Source: Pseudarthrobacter siccitolerans
GTDB lineage: Bacteria; Actinomycetota; Actinomycetes; Actinomycetales; Micrococcaceae
Assembly (NCBI RefSeq): GCF_030823375.1
Contig: NZ_JAUSXB010000001.1
Location: 1,612,001-1,676,000, forward strand
Direction of reading: 5' to 3'
DNA length: 64,000 nucleotides
Shown here: positions 8,769 through 17,743 of the stretch, piece by piece
Numbering within the stretch: position 1 is the stretch's first letter
How the letters are laid out: every line of letters begins with the position of its first letter
Notes under the pieces: model-generated
Database searches by the model: none
What the model was told of the DNA's origin: nothing
What the model saw: only the letters and a program-made list of their open reading frames with translations
Program-made: the position numbers and the translations under genes

Positions 8769-10100
8769 CTAGGCATGATCAGAATGCGAGTGGCGACGGG
8801 AACCTTTGTCAACCTTGTTGAGTACTAGGCCCAGCAAACGAGCATTGACAGCCGTCAAGTTCGAAATGGCTTCGGAAAGATCCGCACTCGTTGTCCTTCC
8901 GTCCGCACCGACCACTAGAACTACTCCGCTGGCCATCGAACCTAACACCGCGGGATCGGTGACCGGCAGGAGTGGTGGCGCATCGATAACTATGACCTCG
9001 TAGTCGGTCTCAAACCGAGCCATGAGCTTTTCCATGCTCGGAGAGCCTAAGAGGTTACTCGGGTTCGGCGCCACGCTTCCGGAAGTAAGAACGTGGAGCG
9101 CTTCATCGGGCCCCCATTTCTCGATGGCGTCCTCCAATGCAACAGTGTGCGATAGCACATCGGACAGTCCAACCGAACGATCGATGCGCAGGTACTCGGC
9201 AATCTTTGGATGTCGCAGGTCGGCGTCCACTAACAGCACCTTGGTCCCGTTCTCAGCTAACACGATCGCGAGGTTCGTGGCTATAAATGTCTTGCCCTCC
9301 CGGGGAATTGACGACGAGACAACTACTGTCTGTGCGCCACCGTCCAAGTTGGTGAAATGCAAATGTGTCCGTAGCTGGCGGAAGCTCTCAGCACGCTGAC
9401 CAAGACGGCCTCCAGAATCAACCACCAGTTCATTTTTTGCACTTGCATCTGCTTTGAAACTCCCAAGAACACTCGCCTTGGCAATCCGCTCCACGTCGGA
9501 GCGGCTTCGAACGTGGGTATCAAGTATCTCGCGAAGGTATGCGTACCCGGCTCCCGCAAGGAGTCCGAACAGCGCTCCTAGGACAAGATTGAGAGGCACC
9601 GTTGGTGACGAAGGGGTACCTGGGACTGCTGCTTCCTCGAAAACACTCAGACGGACAAACTTCACGGCTTCGATGTCGTTTACGGCGGTTATGAGCTGCT
9701 TGGCGGTTGAATTGGCGATCTTGGCAGCCACCTGAGGGTCAGGGTCAGTGGCAGATACGTCTATAAGTGCGGTTTGCGGTGGAGTGGAGGCTGCGACCTT
9801 GGTTGCGAGCGCTTGCACTCCTCCATCCAAAACCAGTTCCTTGTCGACGGCCTGGAGCACCCTGGGGCTTGTTGCCAAACTCACATACGACGAGACGCGC
9901 TTCTCCGCGAATGAGATGCCCGCGGATGCGTCAGCTGCGGAAGAACCCGCTTCTACAGTGACAAAAAGTTTGCTTGTTGCTCGAAACTGAGGAGTCTGCA
10001 GGAACGTATAACCAGCGGCTGCTAGCAGTCCCAAGAGGGTGAGTGCGAGGATGGCAATCCACCGTTGCCTGAGGACACGCACGTAGTCTTCTAATTCCAT
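8769..10100 (-). CDS. Wzz/BY-kinase-like polysaccharide co-polymerase without tyrosine tail
   Basis: 443 residues combining a Wzz chain-length domain with a cytoplasmic BY-kinase domain. Membrane helices lie near 15-35 and 170-190. Walker A is SSIPREGKT near 263-271, Walker A' LLVDADLRHP near 289-298, Walker B IVIDAPP near 370-376. The ATG at 10100 has GGTGA nearby. Two oddities: the P-loop reads PREGK where family members usually have PGEGK, and the last 76 residues contain no tyrosine, although BY-kinases normally autophosphorylate a C-terminal Tyr cluster. It may act as a non-phosphorylating chain-length regulator. The paralogue at 52.4 kb keeps PGEGK and a Tyr cluster. Confidence 0.87.
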   Translation of the reverse strand: MELEDYVRVLRQRWIAILALTLLGLLAAAGYTFLQTPQFRATSKLFVTVEAGSSAADASAGISFAEKRVSSYVSLATSPRVLQAVDKELVLDGGVQALATKVAASTPPQTALIDVSATDPDPQVAAKIANSTAKQLITAVNDIEAVKFVRLSVFEEAAVPGTPSSPTVPLNLVLGALFGLLAGAGYAYLREILDTHVRSRSDVERIAKASVLGSFKADASAKNELVVDSGGRLGQRAESFRQLRTHLHFTNLDGGAQTVVVSSSIPREGKTFIATNLAIVLAENGTKVLLVDADLRHPKIAEYLRIDRSVGLSDVLSHTVALEDAIEKWGPDEALHVLTSGSVAPNPSNLLGSPSMEKLMARFETDYEVIVIDAPPLLPVTDPAVLGSMASGVVLVVGADGRTTSADLSEAISNLTAVNARLLGLVLNKVDKGSRRHSHSDHA

Positions 10101-10432
10101 GAGTTCACCAGCATTTTCCGCCACCAAAGCAGCACATCAATCAAACCCTTTAGATGCTCACGCACTGGCCTCGATTAAAACATGTCATTTTACCTGGGAC
10201 CACCCACGCGCTGAGCCACGCTCAGGCATGGCAAGGAAGATCATCAAGTATTCGAGTATTAGTGGAGTCAAAAAGACTTACGCAGGGCGTCAAGTGGACA
10301 AGCCGCCCAGGACGAGGAAGGACCTGCCACCGAAGCCAGTGCCGCTGGAAGGGGTCCGCGGCGAGCGCCTACGTGGTTTACTGATAGCCAGCTAACAGGC
10401 TGACGGAATTCCAACACCGTTGCGGAGAACGT
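10101..10432. promoter_or_regulatory. Divergent intergenic region between BY-kinase and capG
   Basis: 332 bases separate the two divergent start codons, so promoters for both EPS transcription units should lie here. I found no gene and no convincing consensus -35/-10 pair or long inverted repeat. The capG ATG at 10433 is preceded by GCGGAGAA. Confidence 0.35.
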
Positions 10433-11578
10433 ATGGAGGCCTTAAAGGGCAAGCTGAAAATCATGACAGTTGTTGGGACGCGTCCCGAGATTATCAGGCT
10501 CGCCGCCACAATCAAGCGTCTTGATAAGTACACCAACCATGTCTTGGTGCATACCGGACAAAACTACGACTATGAGCTGAACGAGATCTTTTTCGAGGAC
10601 TTGGCTCTACCCAAACCTGATCACTTTCTCGCTGCCGACACCAGATCGCTCGGTGCAGTTCTCGGATCCATCCTCTCCTCCGTGGAAAAGGTCCTCCTGG
10701 AAGAGAAACCCGATGCAATGGTGGTGCTTGGCGACACAAATAGCTGCATCTCCGCTGTGATGGCACGGCGAATGAAGATCCCCGTTTATCACATGGAAGC
10801 AGGCAACAGGTGCTTCGATGAGAACGTTCCGGAGGAAGTCAATCGACGGCTGGTCGATCACGTAGCAGACTACAACCTCGTTTACACAGAGCATGCACGT
10901 CGAAATCTGCTGGCTGAGGGCATCCATCCCTCCCGCATTCTTTTGACAGGGTCTCCGATGCGCGAGGTTCTTGATGCCAATATGGCTGCGATCGAAGCCA
11001 GCGACGTCCTCGAGCGCGAAGGGCTCCGCCCGGACGAATATTTCCTAGTCAGCCTGCACCGTGAAGAGAACGTGGACAATAGCCAGCGTTTGGGCCAAGT
11101 GTTGCACGCGCTGAACAGGCTTGTCGATACCTTTGGCATTCCAGTCTTGATCTCAACCCATCCCCGTACGCGACAAAGGCTTGCCGAGCAACCCGATGAA
11201 CTTAAAGCGGGCCTGGGGTTTCATCCGCCGTTCGGATTCAATGACTACGTCCGGCTGCAAAAGTCAGCAAAGCTTGTTCTTTCAGACAGTGGGACCATAA
11301 GCGAAGAATCCCTGATGCTGCAATTTCCAGCAGTGACTCTGCGGGACTTCATAGAACGGCCGGAGTCGGTAGACACTGGCGGGATCATTACGACTGGGCT
11401 GCGCGCTAACGAGATTATTGACTCGGTTCGGATGACGTTGCAGCAGATCGACGAAGACGGTTTCCCTTCAGTTCCTAATGAATACCAGATTCAGGACGCG
11501 TCGCGCAGAACCGTAAACTTTATCCGTTCAACTGTTCACAGCCATGCGGCCCGAGCGGGGATCCGCGAAACACCTTAA
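10433..11578 (+). CDS. capG: CapG/FnlC UDP-N-acetylglucosamine 2-epimerase-like enzyme
   Basis: 381 residues of the WecB fold. MTVVGTRPEI is at the N-terminus, VVLGDTNS follows, and NRCFDENVPEEVNRR is characteristic of the CapG/FnlC branch rather than classical WecB. SDSGTISEE lies in the nucleotide-binding half. It epimerises C2 of UDP-N-acetyl-L-pneumosamine/talosamine intermediates to give UDP-L-FucNAc, completing the capE-capF route. It opens the rightward unit with the flippase and a glycosyltransferase, divergent from the BY-kinase. Confidence 0.87.
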   Translation: MEALKGKLKIMTVVGTRPEIIRLAATIKRLDKYTNHVLVHTGQNYDYELNEIFFEDLALPKPDHFLAADTRSLGAVLGSILSSVEKVLLEEKPDAMVVLGDTNSCISAVMARRMKIPVYHMEAGNRCFDENVPEEVNRRLVDHVADYNLVYTEHARRNLLAEGIHPSRILLTGSPMREVLDANMAAIEASDVLEREGLRPDEYFLVSLHREENVDNSQRLGQVLHALNRLVDTFGIPVLISTHPRTRQRLAEQPDELKAGLGFHPPFGFNDYVRLQKSAKLVLSDSGTISEESLMLQFPAVTLRDFIERPESVDTGGIITTGLRANEIIDSVRMTLQQIDEDGFPSVPNEYQIQDASRRTVNFIRSTVHSHAARAGIRETP

Positions 11579-11614
11579 AAAAGTTCTAGGAATTTCTCGC
11601 TCGATTGGAAGCAA

Positions 11615-12787
11615 ATGCTCAGGGTAGTCAAGGCTCTGATTGCTAATGGCCTGTTCAGCATCATGAGCCTCCTCTTGTCCGTCATGATTGCACGATTAGG
11701 CGGAAGCGATGATTTGGGCATGTTCGGTGTAGCCTTTGCAGCCTATCTTCTGATACAGCTCATCGTGCGGGATGCAGGAGCGAACACACTCAGCGCAACC
11801 CTTCCCACTGCCGGAAGAATCAGAACTACGGCCGGACGCATTTCCCTAATGGGGATTGTTTTGGCAGTACCCGTCCTTCTGGTGGGCTTGATATTCAGCT
11901 ATCCATACATGGCCATCCTAGGATGCGCGGTCCATGGTATTTGCCTCTATGACTATTCAAAGACTTTGAGCCTTAGCTTGGGTAACGGGAAAATGGCCAT
12001 CGCGCAGGACTCGATCCTGTTCACAGTGTTCTTGATTGCCTCCGTACTGGCAATCACGGGGAGAATCGGCCCTGTTGGTTTGATGGCTGTCTGGGCTGGT
12101 TGTGGGGCCGTGGTTGGCTATCTCGTGTCGCTGAAACAAGTTTTCAAGCTGACCCCTACGTGGGCTGGCAGCCCGGCCGAACTAAGGGCCAGTTTGGGCT
12201 TCGGCCTTCAATCCCTCATGGGCGCCGGTTCCGTCCACGTACTGACGTTTCTTCTGGCGGGCGTAGCTGGGCCGATACTCGTGGGGGCAATACGAGGCGC
12301 CAGCACAATCGTCGGGCCTGCAAACCTCATTACGTCCACCCTTCAGCCATTGCTCATTACATCCTTTGCTCGCACAGCACCTGAGGAAGGAGCCGTGTCA
12401 ATGAGGGCAGTGGTCAAGAGCTCGGCAGGGATCACATGGGCAAATCTTGTGTTAGTGGCCGGTTTGGTGCTTATTGGTTACAACTTCGGCGGCATGCTTC
12501 TGGGAGCAGCTTGGGAAGACTCTGCCCCACTGTTGATTGTGGTGGCATGCGATTCCATTTTCGTTGCCTTGGGATGTGCTCCCCTTGCTGCCCACAGAAG
12601 CATCTGGGCGGCCGGGCGACTGGCAAGCATCAATACTTTGACAGCATTTTCCCGTATTCCGTTGGTTCTGGTAGGAGCTGCGCTTGGGGGAGCGCTGGGA
12701 GCCGCCGGCGCTTTCTTGTTCGTGACCATCGCTAACACGGCTGCGCTGTGGCTATCCCTGCACCAGCTGCATAAGCAATGGAGATAA
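11615..12787 (+). CDS. Wzx-type polysaccharide flippase
   Basis: 390 residues, almost entirely hydrophobic, with roughly 12 predicted membrane helices and short polar loops, as in the MOP-superfamily oligosaccharide flippases. These move undecaprenyl-diphosphate-linked repeat units across the membrane. The N-terminal ANGLFSIMSLLLSVMIARLGG matches the usual first helix. It follows capG by 36 bases on the same strand and precedes a glycosyltransferase. Sequence alone does not define the transported unit. Confidence 0.8.
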   Translation: MLRVVKALIANGLFSIMSLLLSVMIARLGGSDDLGMFGVAFAAYLLIQLIVRDAGANTLSATLPTAGRIRTTAGRISLMGIVLAVPVLLVGLIFSYPYMAILGCAVHGICLYDYSKTLSLSLGNGKMAIAQDSILFTVFLIASVLAITGRIGPVGLMAVWAGCGAVVGYLVSLKQVFKLTPTWAGSPAELRASLGFGLQSLMGAGSVHVLTFLLAGVAGPILVGAIRGASTIVGPANLITSTLQPLLITSFARTAPEEGAVSMRAVVKSSAGITWANLVLVAGLVLIGYNFGGMLLGAAWEDSAPLLIVVACDSIFVALGCAPLAAHRSIWAAGRLASINTLTAFSRIPLVLVGAALGGALGAAGAFLFVTIANTAALWLSLHQLHKQWR

Positions 12788-12862
12788 GCAGCAGTTTCTT
12801 GCCGAGCGTACCCTCGGCGGCACCACCCAATTCCACTCATTTTCGTATTGCAGGGAGTCCAC

Positions 12863-14011
12863 ATGAAAATAGTTGTTTTTACCTCGTTTTTTACTCCAGC
12901 TTTCCTAGGGGGAGGGCCGATACGGACGTTGGCGGCGATGGTTCGAGGAGCTCCCCCAACCTTCGACACGGCAGTGGTGACGGGAAACACGGATCTCGGA
13001 TGCAGCGAACCGATGAATGTCATCGGGGAGCGGTGGGTGGAGCATGAAGGATCAAGGGTGTTTTACTGCAATGCCCGTTCCTGGACTTCTCTTTTTCGAG
13101 GGATGTGCGCGGTGAGGTCTTGGCAGCCGGACGTTGTTTACGTAAACAGTTTTTTCGACGCCAGGTATTCGATACTTCCGCAATTCCTTTTCATGGCCAA
13201 ATTCTTCCTTCCAAATATCTTCGTCATCGCACCTCGGGGTGAGTTCAGCACCGGGGCTTTGAGTATCAAGGGGACCAAGAAGCGCGCATACATATTCGTG
13301 TTCCGGTCGCTGCGGCTCCACAAAAGGGTTTTGTGGCACGCTTCCACAGCCAACGAAGAACACGACATCCGCGCCGCGGTCGGCGTTAGTGCACGGATCC
13401 TTGTTCGGGAGGATGATACGTTACTCCCCTCTGCTGCCGCCCCGCCCAAAACACGTCCGGAACCTGGAATCTTGCGGGCGGTGAGCCTGTCTCGGATTTC
13501 GCCTATGAAAGGCGTCCTCACCCTGTTGGAGGGACTGCAACGCGTCGGCGAGCCTGTGCTGTTGGACATTATCGGCCCGGCGGAGGACGTCGACTACTCC
13601 GAGCAGTGCCATGCTGCCGCGGCCGCTGCGCCGGCCAACGTCCGCATCAACTTCCTGGGGGCGAAAGATCCCAACGAGGTGCGCGGGACTCTGGCTGCCT
13701 ATGATGTCCTGTTGAGTCCGACACGGGGGGAAAACTTTGGGCACGTTATCGCTGAGGCATTGTCTGTGAGCTGTCCGGTCCTGTGCGCAGATGTTACCCC
13801 CTGGACACAGGTGCTGACAGCGGGTGGGGGTGATGTGGTTACTGAGAACACAGCAGCCGGATGGGCGCGGGCGGTAGAATCCTATGCCCGGCTTTCTGAT
13901 ACGGAGCGTTTCGAACGACGGCTCGCCGCTGGGAAAGCTTACGAGCAATGGAAATCCAATTCATCGGATCCACATTTCTTCACGTTGCTGCAGAAACACA
14001 TATCCCCATAG
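12863..14011 (+). CDS. GT4 glycosyltransferase
   Basis: 382 residues with the two-Rossmann GT-B organisation. The N-terminus MKIVVFTSFFTPAFLGGGPI is an acceptor-domain start. The C-terminal EX7E motif reads ENFGHVIAE near residue 295. The ATG at 12863 has GGGAG eight bases upstream; a TTG fifteen bases earlier was rejected. It probably adds one sugar to the lipid-linked repeat unit of locus I. Donor and acceptor are not predictable. The end is convergent with the polymerase-like gene, 79 bases apart. Confidence 0.85.
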   Translation: MKIVVFTSFFTPAFLGGGPIRTLAAMVRGAPPTFDTAVVTGNTDLGCSEPMNVIGERWVEHEGSRVFYCNARSWTSLFRGMCAVRSWQPDVVYVNSFFDARYSILPQFLFMAKFFLPNIFVIAPRGEFSTGALSIKGTKKRAYIFVFRSLRLHKRVLWHASTANEEHDIRAAVGVSARILVREDDTLLPSAAAPPKTRPEPGILRAVSLSRISPMKGVLTLLEGLQRVGEPVLLDIIGPAEDVDYSEQCHAAAAAAPANVRINFLGAKDPNEVRGTLAAYDVLLSPTRGENFGHVIAEALSVSCPVLCADVTPWTQVLTAGGGDVVTENTAAGWARAVESYARLSDTERFERRLAAGKAYEQWKSNSSDPHFFTLLQKHISP

Positions 14012-14090
14012 GACACGGGCCAGCGAACGGGCGAGGAATCACATGGCTGAATCGCTATAACCGTTGCCTGCCGCCGCTTCGACATTGAAT

Positions 14091-15401
14091 TTAAGGTGGA
14101 AGCGGGAGCGCTGGCCGTAACTTCTTTTCACGCGCACGCTTGTCCAGTGCCAGAACAGCGAACAATATCAGGATTATCAGCAGACGCGACCCCTCGCGTG
14201 AGGCATAGGTGAACGACCCACCCCACACGAGGTCAAGCAAGCCTGCCGAGAGAATCGTTAGTGCAACGGCTTTGAGCAGATGTCGGCGTTCGGTCATGGG
14301 AAGAGCTTCCGCGGCCGTCCATTTCGTATCCAGCCAATTCACCGCAAACCCTATCAAGGGTATAGATGCTAACACTCCAATAATCCCGAAGTTGAACAGC
14401 CATTCACCGGCAAACAGGGCGGCTTCCGAGTGCCCGGTTCCCGCGAGCTCCGGAGCGAACAGCGTGGCTAGCTCCGCTCCGAAACCGATGGGCTTGTCGG
14501 GCCAAATCGCTCGGGGGACAAGCGCTACGGCGCTCGTGGAGAAGGAAGATCCCCAGGTGTGGGGCAAATTACCCGCCCACTCCATGCCGATCAGCTGCGA
14601 AAAGCGCATCATGGGGCCGACAACCGATTCCAGCCCTGTTTCCTTTTGCCCGCTTGGGTTAAGAGATGCCGCAAAGTTTGCCCGGTTCTGCGCCAGGTAC
14701 ATGAGTGCAGGGCCGAGGATCACAATCAGGCCGATCTTCATCAGGCGGCCACGCCAACGTTGCGCCACAGTGGTAACCACAGCTATGCCCAGCGCCCCAA
14801 GGTTTAGACGCCCAAACCCCGTGAAGACGTATGTCATGTAGGCGAGGACGGCGGCCCCGAAAATCAGATACGAGACCAAGCCGTTGCGGCTGGGGTCACG
14901 GAAGGCGGCTACACCGTAGAGGATAATGCCCACGAATGCCGCAGCTTCAGCCAGCGGCGGTTCGGTGAAACCGCGCGCGCTCAGTACTACGCCGGCAGCC
15001 GCGACAAAAAGTCCCAGCCACTTCCCCCATGATGCTATCCGTGGATCAACGTCGTCACACTGCGGCGGGGTGTCCCGATCTCTGGGCTTCCAGGACAGGT
15101 AATAGTTGAGGACCTGCCCGAAGAACAAGATGTTTACCGCGGCCAGCAGGTAGGGCAGGGGGCCAAAGACCGGGTTGACAATGAGGTAAAGCGTGGAATA
15201 GTACCCAAAAAGGCCCGTGCCTAGCATGTAGACTCCCGGGGCGGAGATCCGGCGTCCGCCGTGGGTGATGAATCCCACAGAGGAGTGCGCTATGCCAGCG
15301 ACGGACACGGCGACGGCTGCAATGGTGTCTTGCTCGATGAAATTCAGCCCGACGCCGAGACCCAGCCAAAGAATGGCGAACGGGGAAAAAAAGCGCCTCA
15401 C
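14091..15401 (-). CDS. Putative Wzy-type polysaccharide polymerase
   Basis: 436 residues with about 11-12 hydrophobic helices and a larger extracytoplasmic loop in the C-terminal half around SLNPSGQKETGLESV and TWGSSFSTSA. This layout is usual for Wzy polymerases, which are recognised more by topology and context than by sequence. It would join flipped repeat units in locus I. The start is a GTG; an overlapping ATG frame upstream is different. No other polymerase candidate lies in locus I, which supports the assignment. An O-antigen ligase role is the main alternative. Confidence 0.65.
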   Translation of the reverse strand: MRRFFSPFAILWLGLGVGLNFIEQDTIAAVAVSVAGIAHSSVGFITHGGRRISAPGVYMLGTGLFGYYSTLYLIVNPVFGPLPYLLAAVNILFFGQVLNYYLSWKPRDRDTPPQCDDVDPRIASWGKWLGLFVAAAGVVLSARGFTEPPLAEAAAFVGIILYGVAAFRDPSRNGLVSYLIFGAAVLAYMTYVFTGFGRLNLGALGIAVVTTVAQRWRGRLMKIGLIVILGPALMYLAQNRANFAASLNPSGQKETGLESVVGPMMRFSQLIGMEWAGNLPHTWGSSFSTSAVALVPRAIWPDKPIGFGAELATLFAPELAGTGHSEAALFAGEWLFNFGIIGVLASIPLIGFAVNWLDTKWTAAEALPMTERRHLLKAVALTILSAGLLDLVWGGSFTYASREGSRLLIILILFAVLALDKRAREKKLRPALPLPP

Positions 15402-15630
15402 AAGTCGAAACGTACATGACGGACAAGGCTGAAATCAACTCGCTAGTGCAACATACGCGGAAAGCGCTACTTAGGTCGGTGATTGCGCTCCCATCTATCC
15501 GGAGATGTCATTGCTGGTCGAGATTTAGTAAGGCTTATCAAAAGCTGGTGGAAGTCACTCCCGAAACGAAAAAGAGTTACCCGAAATCCGTCCAAACAAG
15601 ACATGGCATCGCGGGTGGCCAGCAAGGTTG

Positions 15631-16227
15631 TCACCAGCGGCCGGGGACGCCCTTGACGATATGGCCGGCAGGGACATCCCTAGTCACGACAGACCCAGCA
15701 CCGATAAAAGACCCGGCGCCAACTCGCAAGCCTTGGATGACCACGGCCCCGGACCCGACTGTTACGCCTTCCTCAAGGGTCACGGACCCGGATATGTTAG
15801 CGCCCGGCAAAACCGTGACGTAGTCCTCCAGGACGGCGTCGTGCCCGACCGTGGCGTTGTAGTAAACCTGAACGTGGTTACCCACCGTCACACTCGAGGA
15901 GACGTGGCAATGCGCCAAAAATACACACCCGCGCCCAATTGTAGATTCGGGGCCAATGAGGGAACGCGGATGGATGACGTTGTAGGCAGTTAGGCCGCGC
16001 CGCTCAAAGTCCAGTGAAAATTCCTTCCGCACTGAAGTACTTGCGATGCCCACGACAAAATCCCCAGAAGTGACAGTACCTGGACGCTGCACTTCCAGAC
16101 CACGGATAACCTTTCCTGCCAGGCTGTCATCAACAAAGCAGATCAGTGGCCTGTCCGCTGCCGCCCTCGCCAGGATGGCATCATAGGTTTCCCTCCCAAG
16201 CCCTCCAGCACCCACGATGTGAAGCAT
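15631..16227 (-). CDS. pglD: PglD/NeuD-type sugar O/N-acetyltransferase
   Basis: 198 residues: an N-terminal Rossmann-like UDP-sugar-binding part beginning MLHIVGAGGLGRETYDAI and a left-handed beta-helix of hexapeptide repeats from about residue 95 (IGPESTIGRGCVFLAHCHVS, VLEDYVTVLPGANISG). In PglD a His in this region is the catalytic base and acetyl-CoA acetylates the 4-amino group to give UDP-diNAcBac. The gene overlaps the preceding phosphoglycosyl transferase by one base (TGATG), so the two are coupled, as pglC and pglD often are. Together with pglF and pglE this completes the bacillosamine-type route. Confidence 0.84.
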   Translation of the reverse strand: MLHIVGAGGLGRETYDAILARAAADRPLICFVDDSLAGKVIRGLEVQRPGTVTSGDFVVGIASTSVRKEFSLDFERRGLTAYNVIHPRSLIGPESTIGRGCVFLAHCHVSSSVTVGNHVQVYYNATVGHDAVLEDYVTVLPGANISGSVTLEEGVTVGSGAVVIQGLRVGAGSFIGAGSVVTRDVPAGHIVKGVPGRW

Positions 16228-16850
16228 CAGTCATCCTCGGTCGATTCGAAGTCGGGTGTTGTGCCGCCCTGCCCGTAGATAGCACTTGGCATCAGTAGGG
16301 CCTTCGGCGTGAGCGCAAGGATCCGCAAATCAAGGGGAATTGACTTGTTGTCGACATACCAGATGTCCAGTTCAATACGCTGATCCCACGGTAACGCGTT
16401 GCGACCGTTAACTTGCGCCCAACCTGTTAGCCCTGGCCGCACCTCCAGACGGCGCCGCTGATGGATGTTGTACTGATCCACCTGCGATTTAACGGTGGGG
16501 CGCGGTCCAACAAGGGACATCTCTCCGCGCAAGACATTCCACATCTGCGGCAGCTCATCCAAGCTGCTCGCACGTAATAAACGGCCCGGTCTCGTAATCC
16601 GGGGGTCAGATTCAGAAACCACGATGCCAGTCCCGCGGTACTCCGCGCCAACGCTCATGGTTCTGAGCTTCAGCAGTTCGAAGGGTTCGCCATCCTTTCC
16701 AATTCGTTCTTGACGGTAGAGGGCCGGGCCCCCGTCAGTGAGGTGGATCGCTATTGCAGCGGCAGCCATAATGGGTGCTCCGACGATCAGGCTCGTCGTA
16801 GCGCCAATGACATCGAGCCAGCGACTCAAGTTTGGGGCCCCGAGCCACAA
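16227..16850 (-). CDS. pglC: PglC-like phosphoglycosyl transferase
   Basis: 207 residues of the monotopic phosphoglycosyl transferase family. A re-entrant membrane helix is predicted near residues 12-36 and the catalytic Asp-Glu lies in SSLDELPQMW. FVGPRPTVKSQVDQY and RPGLTGWAQVNGRN follow. It would load a UDP-sugar phosphate, likely diacetylbacillosamine phosphate given the coupled pglD, onto undecaprenyl phosphate to start repeat-unit assembly. The start appears to be TTG at 16850, with TGAGG eight bases upstream; an inner TTG is an alternative. Confidence 0.86.
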   Translation of the reverse strand: MWLGAPNLSRWLDVIGATTSLIVGAPIMAAAAIAIHLTDGGPALYRQERIGKDGEPFELLKLRTMSVGAEYRGTGIVVSESDPRITRPGRLLRASSLDELPQMWNVLRGEMSLVGPRPTVKSQVDQYNIHQRRRLEVRPGLTGWAQVNGRNALPWDQRIELDIWYVDNKSIPLDLRILALTPKALLMPSAIYGQGGTTPDFESTEDD

Positions 16851-16926
16851 GTGAAGGCCTCAGTAACTTCCTCGGAGATAGCAATTAGAGTCATGATTCT
16901 CGCACCGCCAGTCGTGATGATCCCCA

Positions 16927-16955
16927 ATTATAGGTTCTTCATGAACCCGGTTGAA
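16927..16955 (-). promoter_or_regulatory. Candidate promoter of the pglC-pglD unit
   Basis: On the minus strand a perfect TATAAT lies at 16932-16927 with a weak TTCAAC 17 bases upstream. It would start transcription about 70 bases before the TTG start of the phosphoglycosyl transferase. Only the -10 is strong. Confidence 0.4.
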
Positions 16956-17040
16956 GAGCCAAACCCGATAACAACGGCCAACAAGCCTCCTCTAGAATGT
17001 TCCGCGACGACGCCCACCACTTCGTTCTATCCTAGGGATC

Positions 17041-17646
17041 ATGGAGTCCGAAAGGGCCTCGCACAGTCCTCCGCCTGGAGGCAGTCACGATGTCCGCAAT
17101 CACCGTATTCGAAAGCTGATCGATGCCATCATCTGCGGCATCCTTCTAGTAGCTGCATGGGTCATTGTTGGAATTTTCCTCTACGTGGTTCCAGCAGTGG
17201 ACGCTCCTGAACGGTCGGATGCCATCGTAGTCCTGGCGCCTCCTATTGACACGGGCCGCTTGGAGTACGCCGAAATTCTCATGTCGGAGGGCTATGCAAC
17301 AACGCTCGTTGTTTCGCTACCTGAGCACGTGAGTGGCCAGAGTCCCACCGACATTTGCAGTGCGAACCGCCCCTATCGGGTCATCTGTTTCAGTCCGGAC
17401 CCGGTTACCACCCAAGGCGAAGCCAAAGCTATCAAGAGGTTGAGCGAACAATACGCTTGGCAAAGTATCACTGTGGTGACAGACGACTTTCATGTTGCAC
17501 GCTCCAGGACCCTCATTGAGCGGTGCTACCCCAAGCAGCTGTACATGGCAGCTGTACGGAATGATCGGTCCCTCACTGACTGGGCGTACAGGTACGTCTA
17601 TGAAAGCGCCGCATTAGTGAAGGCAGCCGTAGATTGGGGTTGCTGA
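17041..17646 (+). CDS. YdcF/DUF218 family membrane-anchored protein
   Basis: 201 residues: a cytoplasmic N-terminus, one hydrophobic helix near 25-47 (IICGILLVAAWVIVGIFLYV), then an extracytoplasmic DUF218 domain. Family motifs are DAIVVLAPP near 61, the conserved TTQGEA near 123 and VVTDDFHVARSR near 144. DUF218 proteins such as YdcF and SanA act in envelope or lipid-carrier metabolism; their chemistry is poorly defined. It diverges from pglC and converges on bkdC, so it is probably a single gene at the edge of locus I. A role in polysaccharide assembly is only suggested by position. Confidence 0.75.
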   Translation: MESERASHSPPPGGSHDVRNHRIRKLIDAIICGILLVAAWVIVGIFLYVVPAVDAPERSDAIVVLAPPIDTGRLEYAEILMSEGYATTLVVSLPEHVSGQSPTDICSANRPYRVICFSPDPVTTQGEAKAIKRLSEQYAWQSITVVTDDFHVARSRTLIERCYPKQLYMAAVRNDRSLTDWAYRYVYESAALVKAAVDWGC

Positions 17647-17687
17647 GCAGGAATAGCACAGCACGTGCCCGAGTGGCAATGGCAAGG

Positions 17688-17720
17688 CGTACGACGGCAG
17701 CACGCGGCCGCCGTCGTACG
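17688..17720. terminator. Bidirectional hairpin between ydcF-like gene and bkdC
   Basis: An exact 11-bp inverted repeat, CGTACGACGGC and GCCGTCGTACG, flanks an 11-base loop between two convergent genes. No U-tract follows, so the termination role is inferred from position. Confidence 0.55.
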
Positions 17721-17743
17721 TCCCGCCTCCGGGCGGTAGCGAC

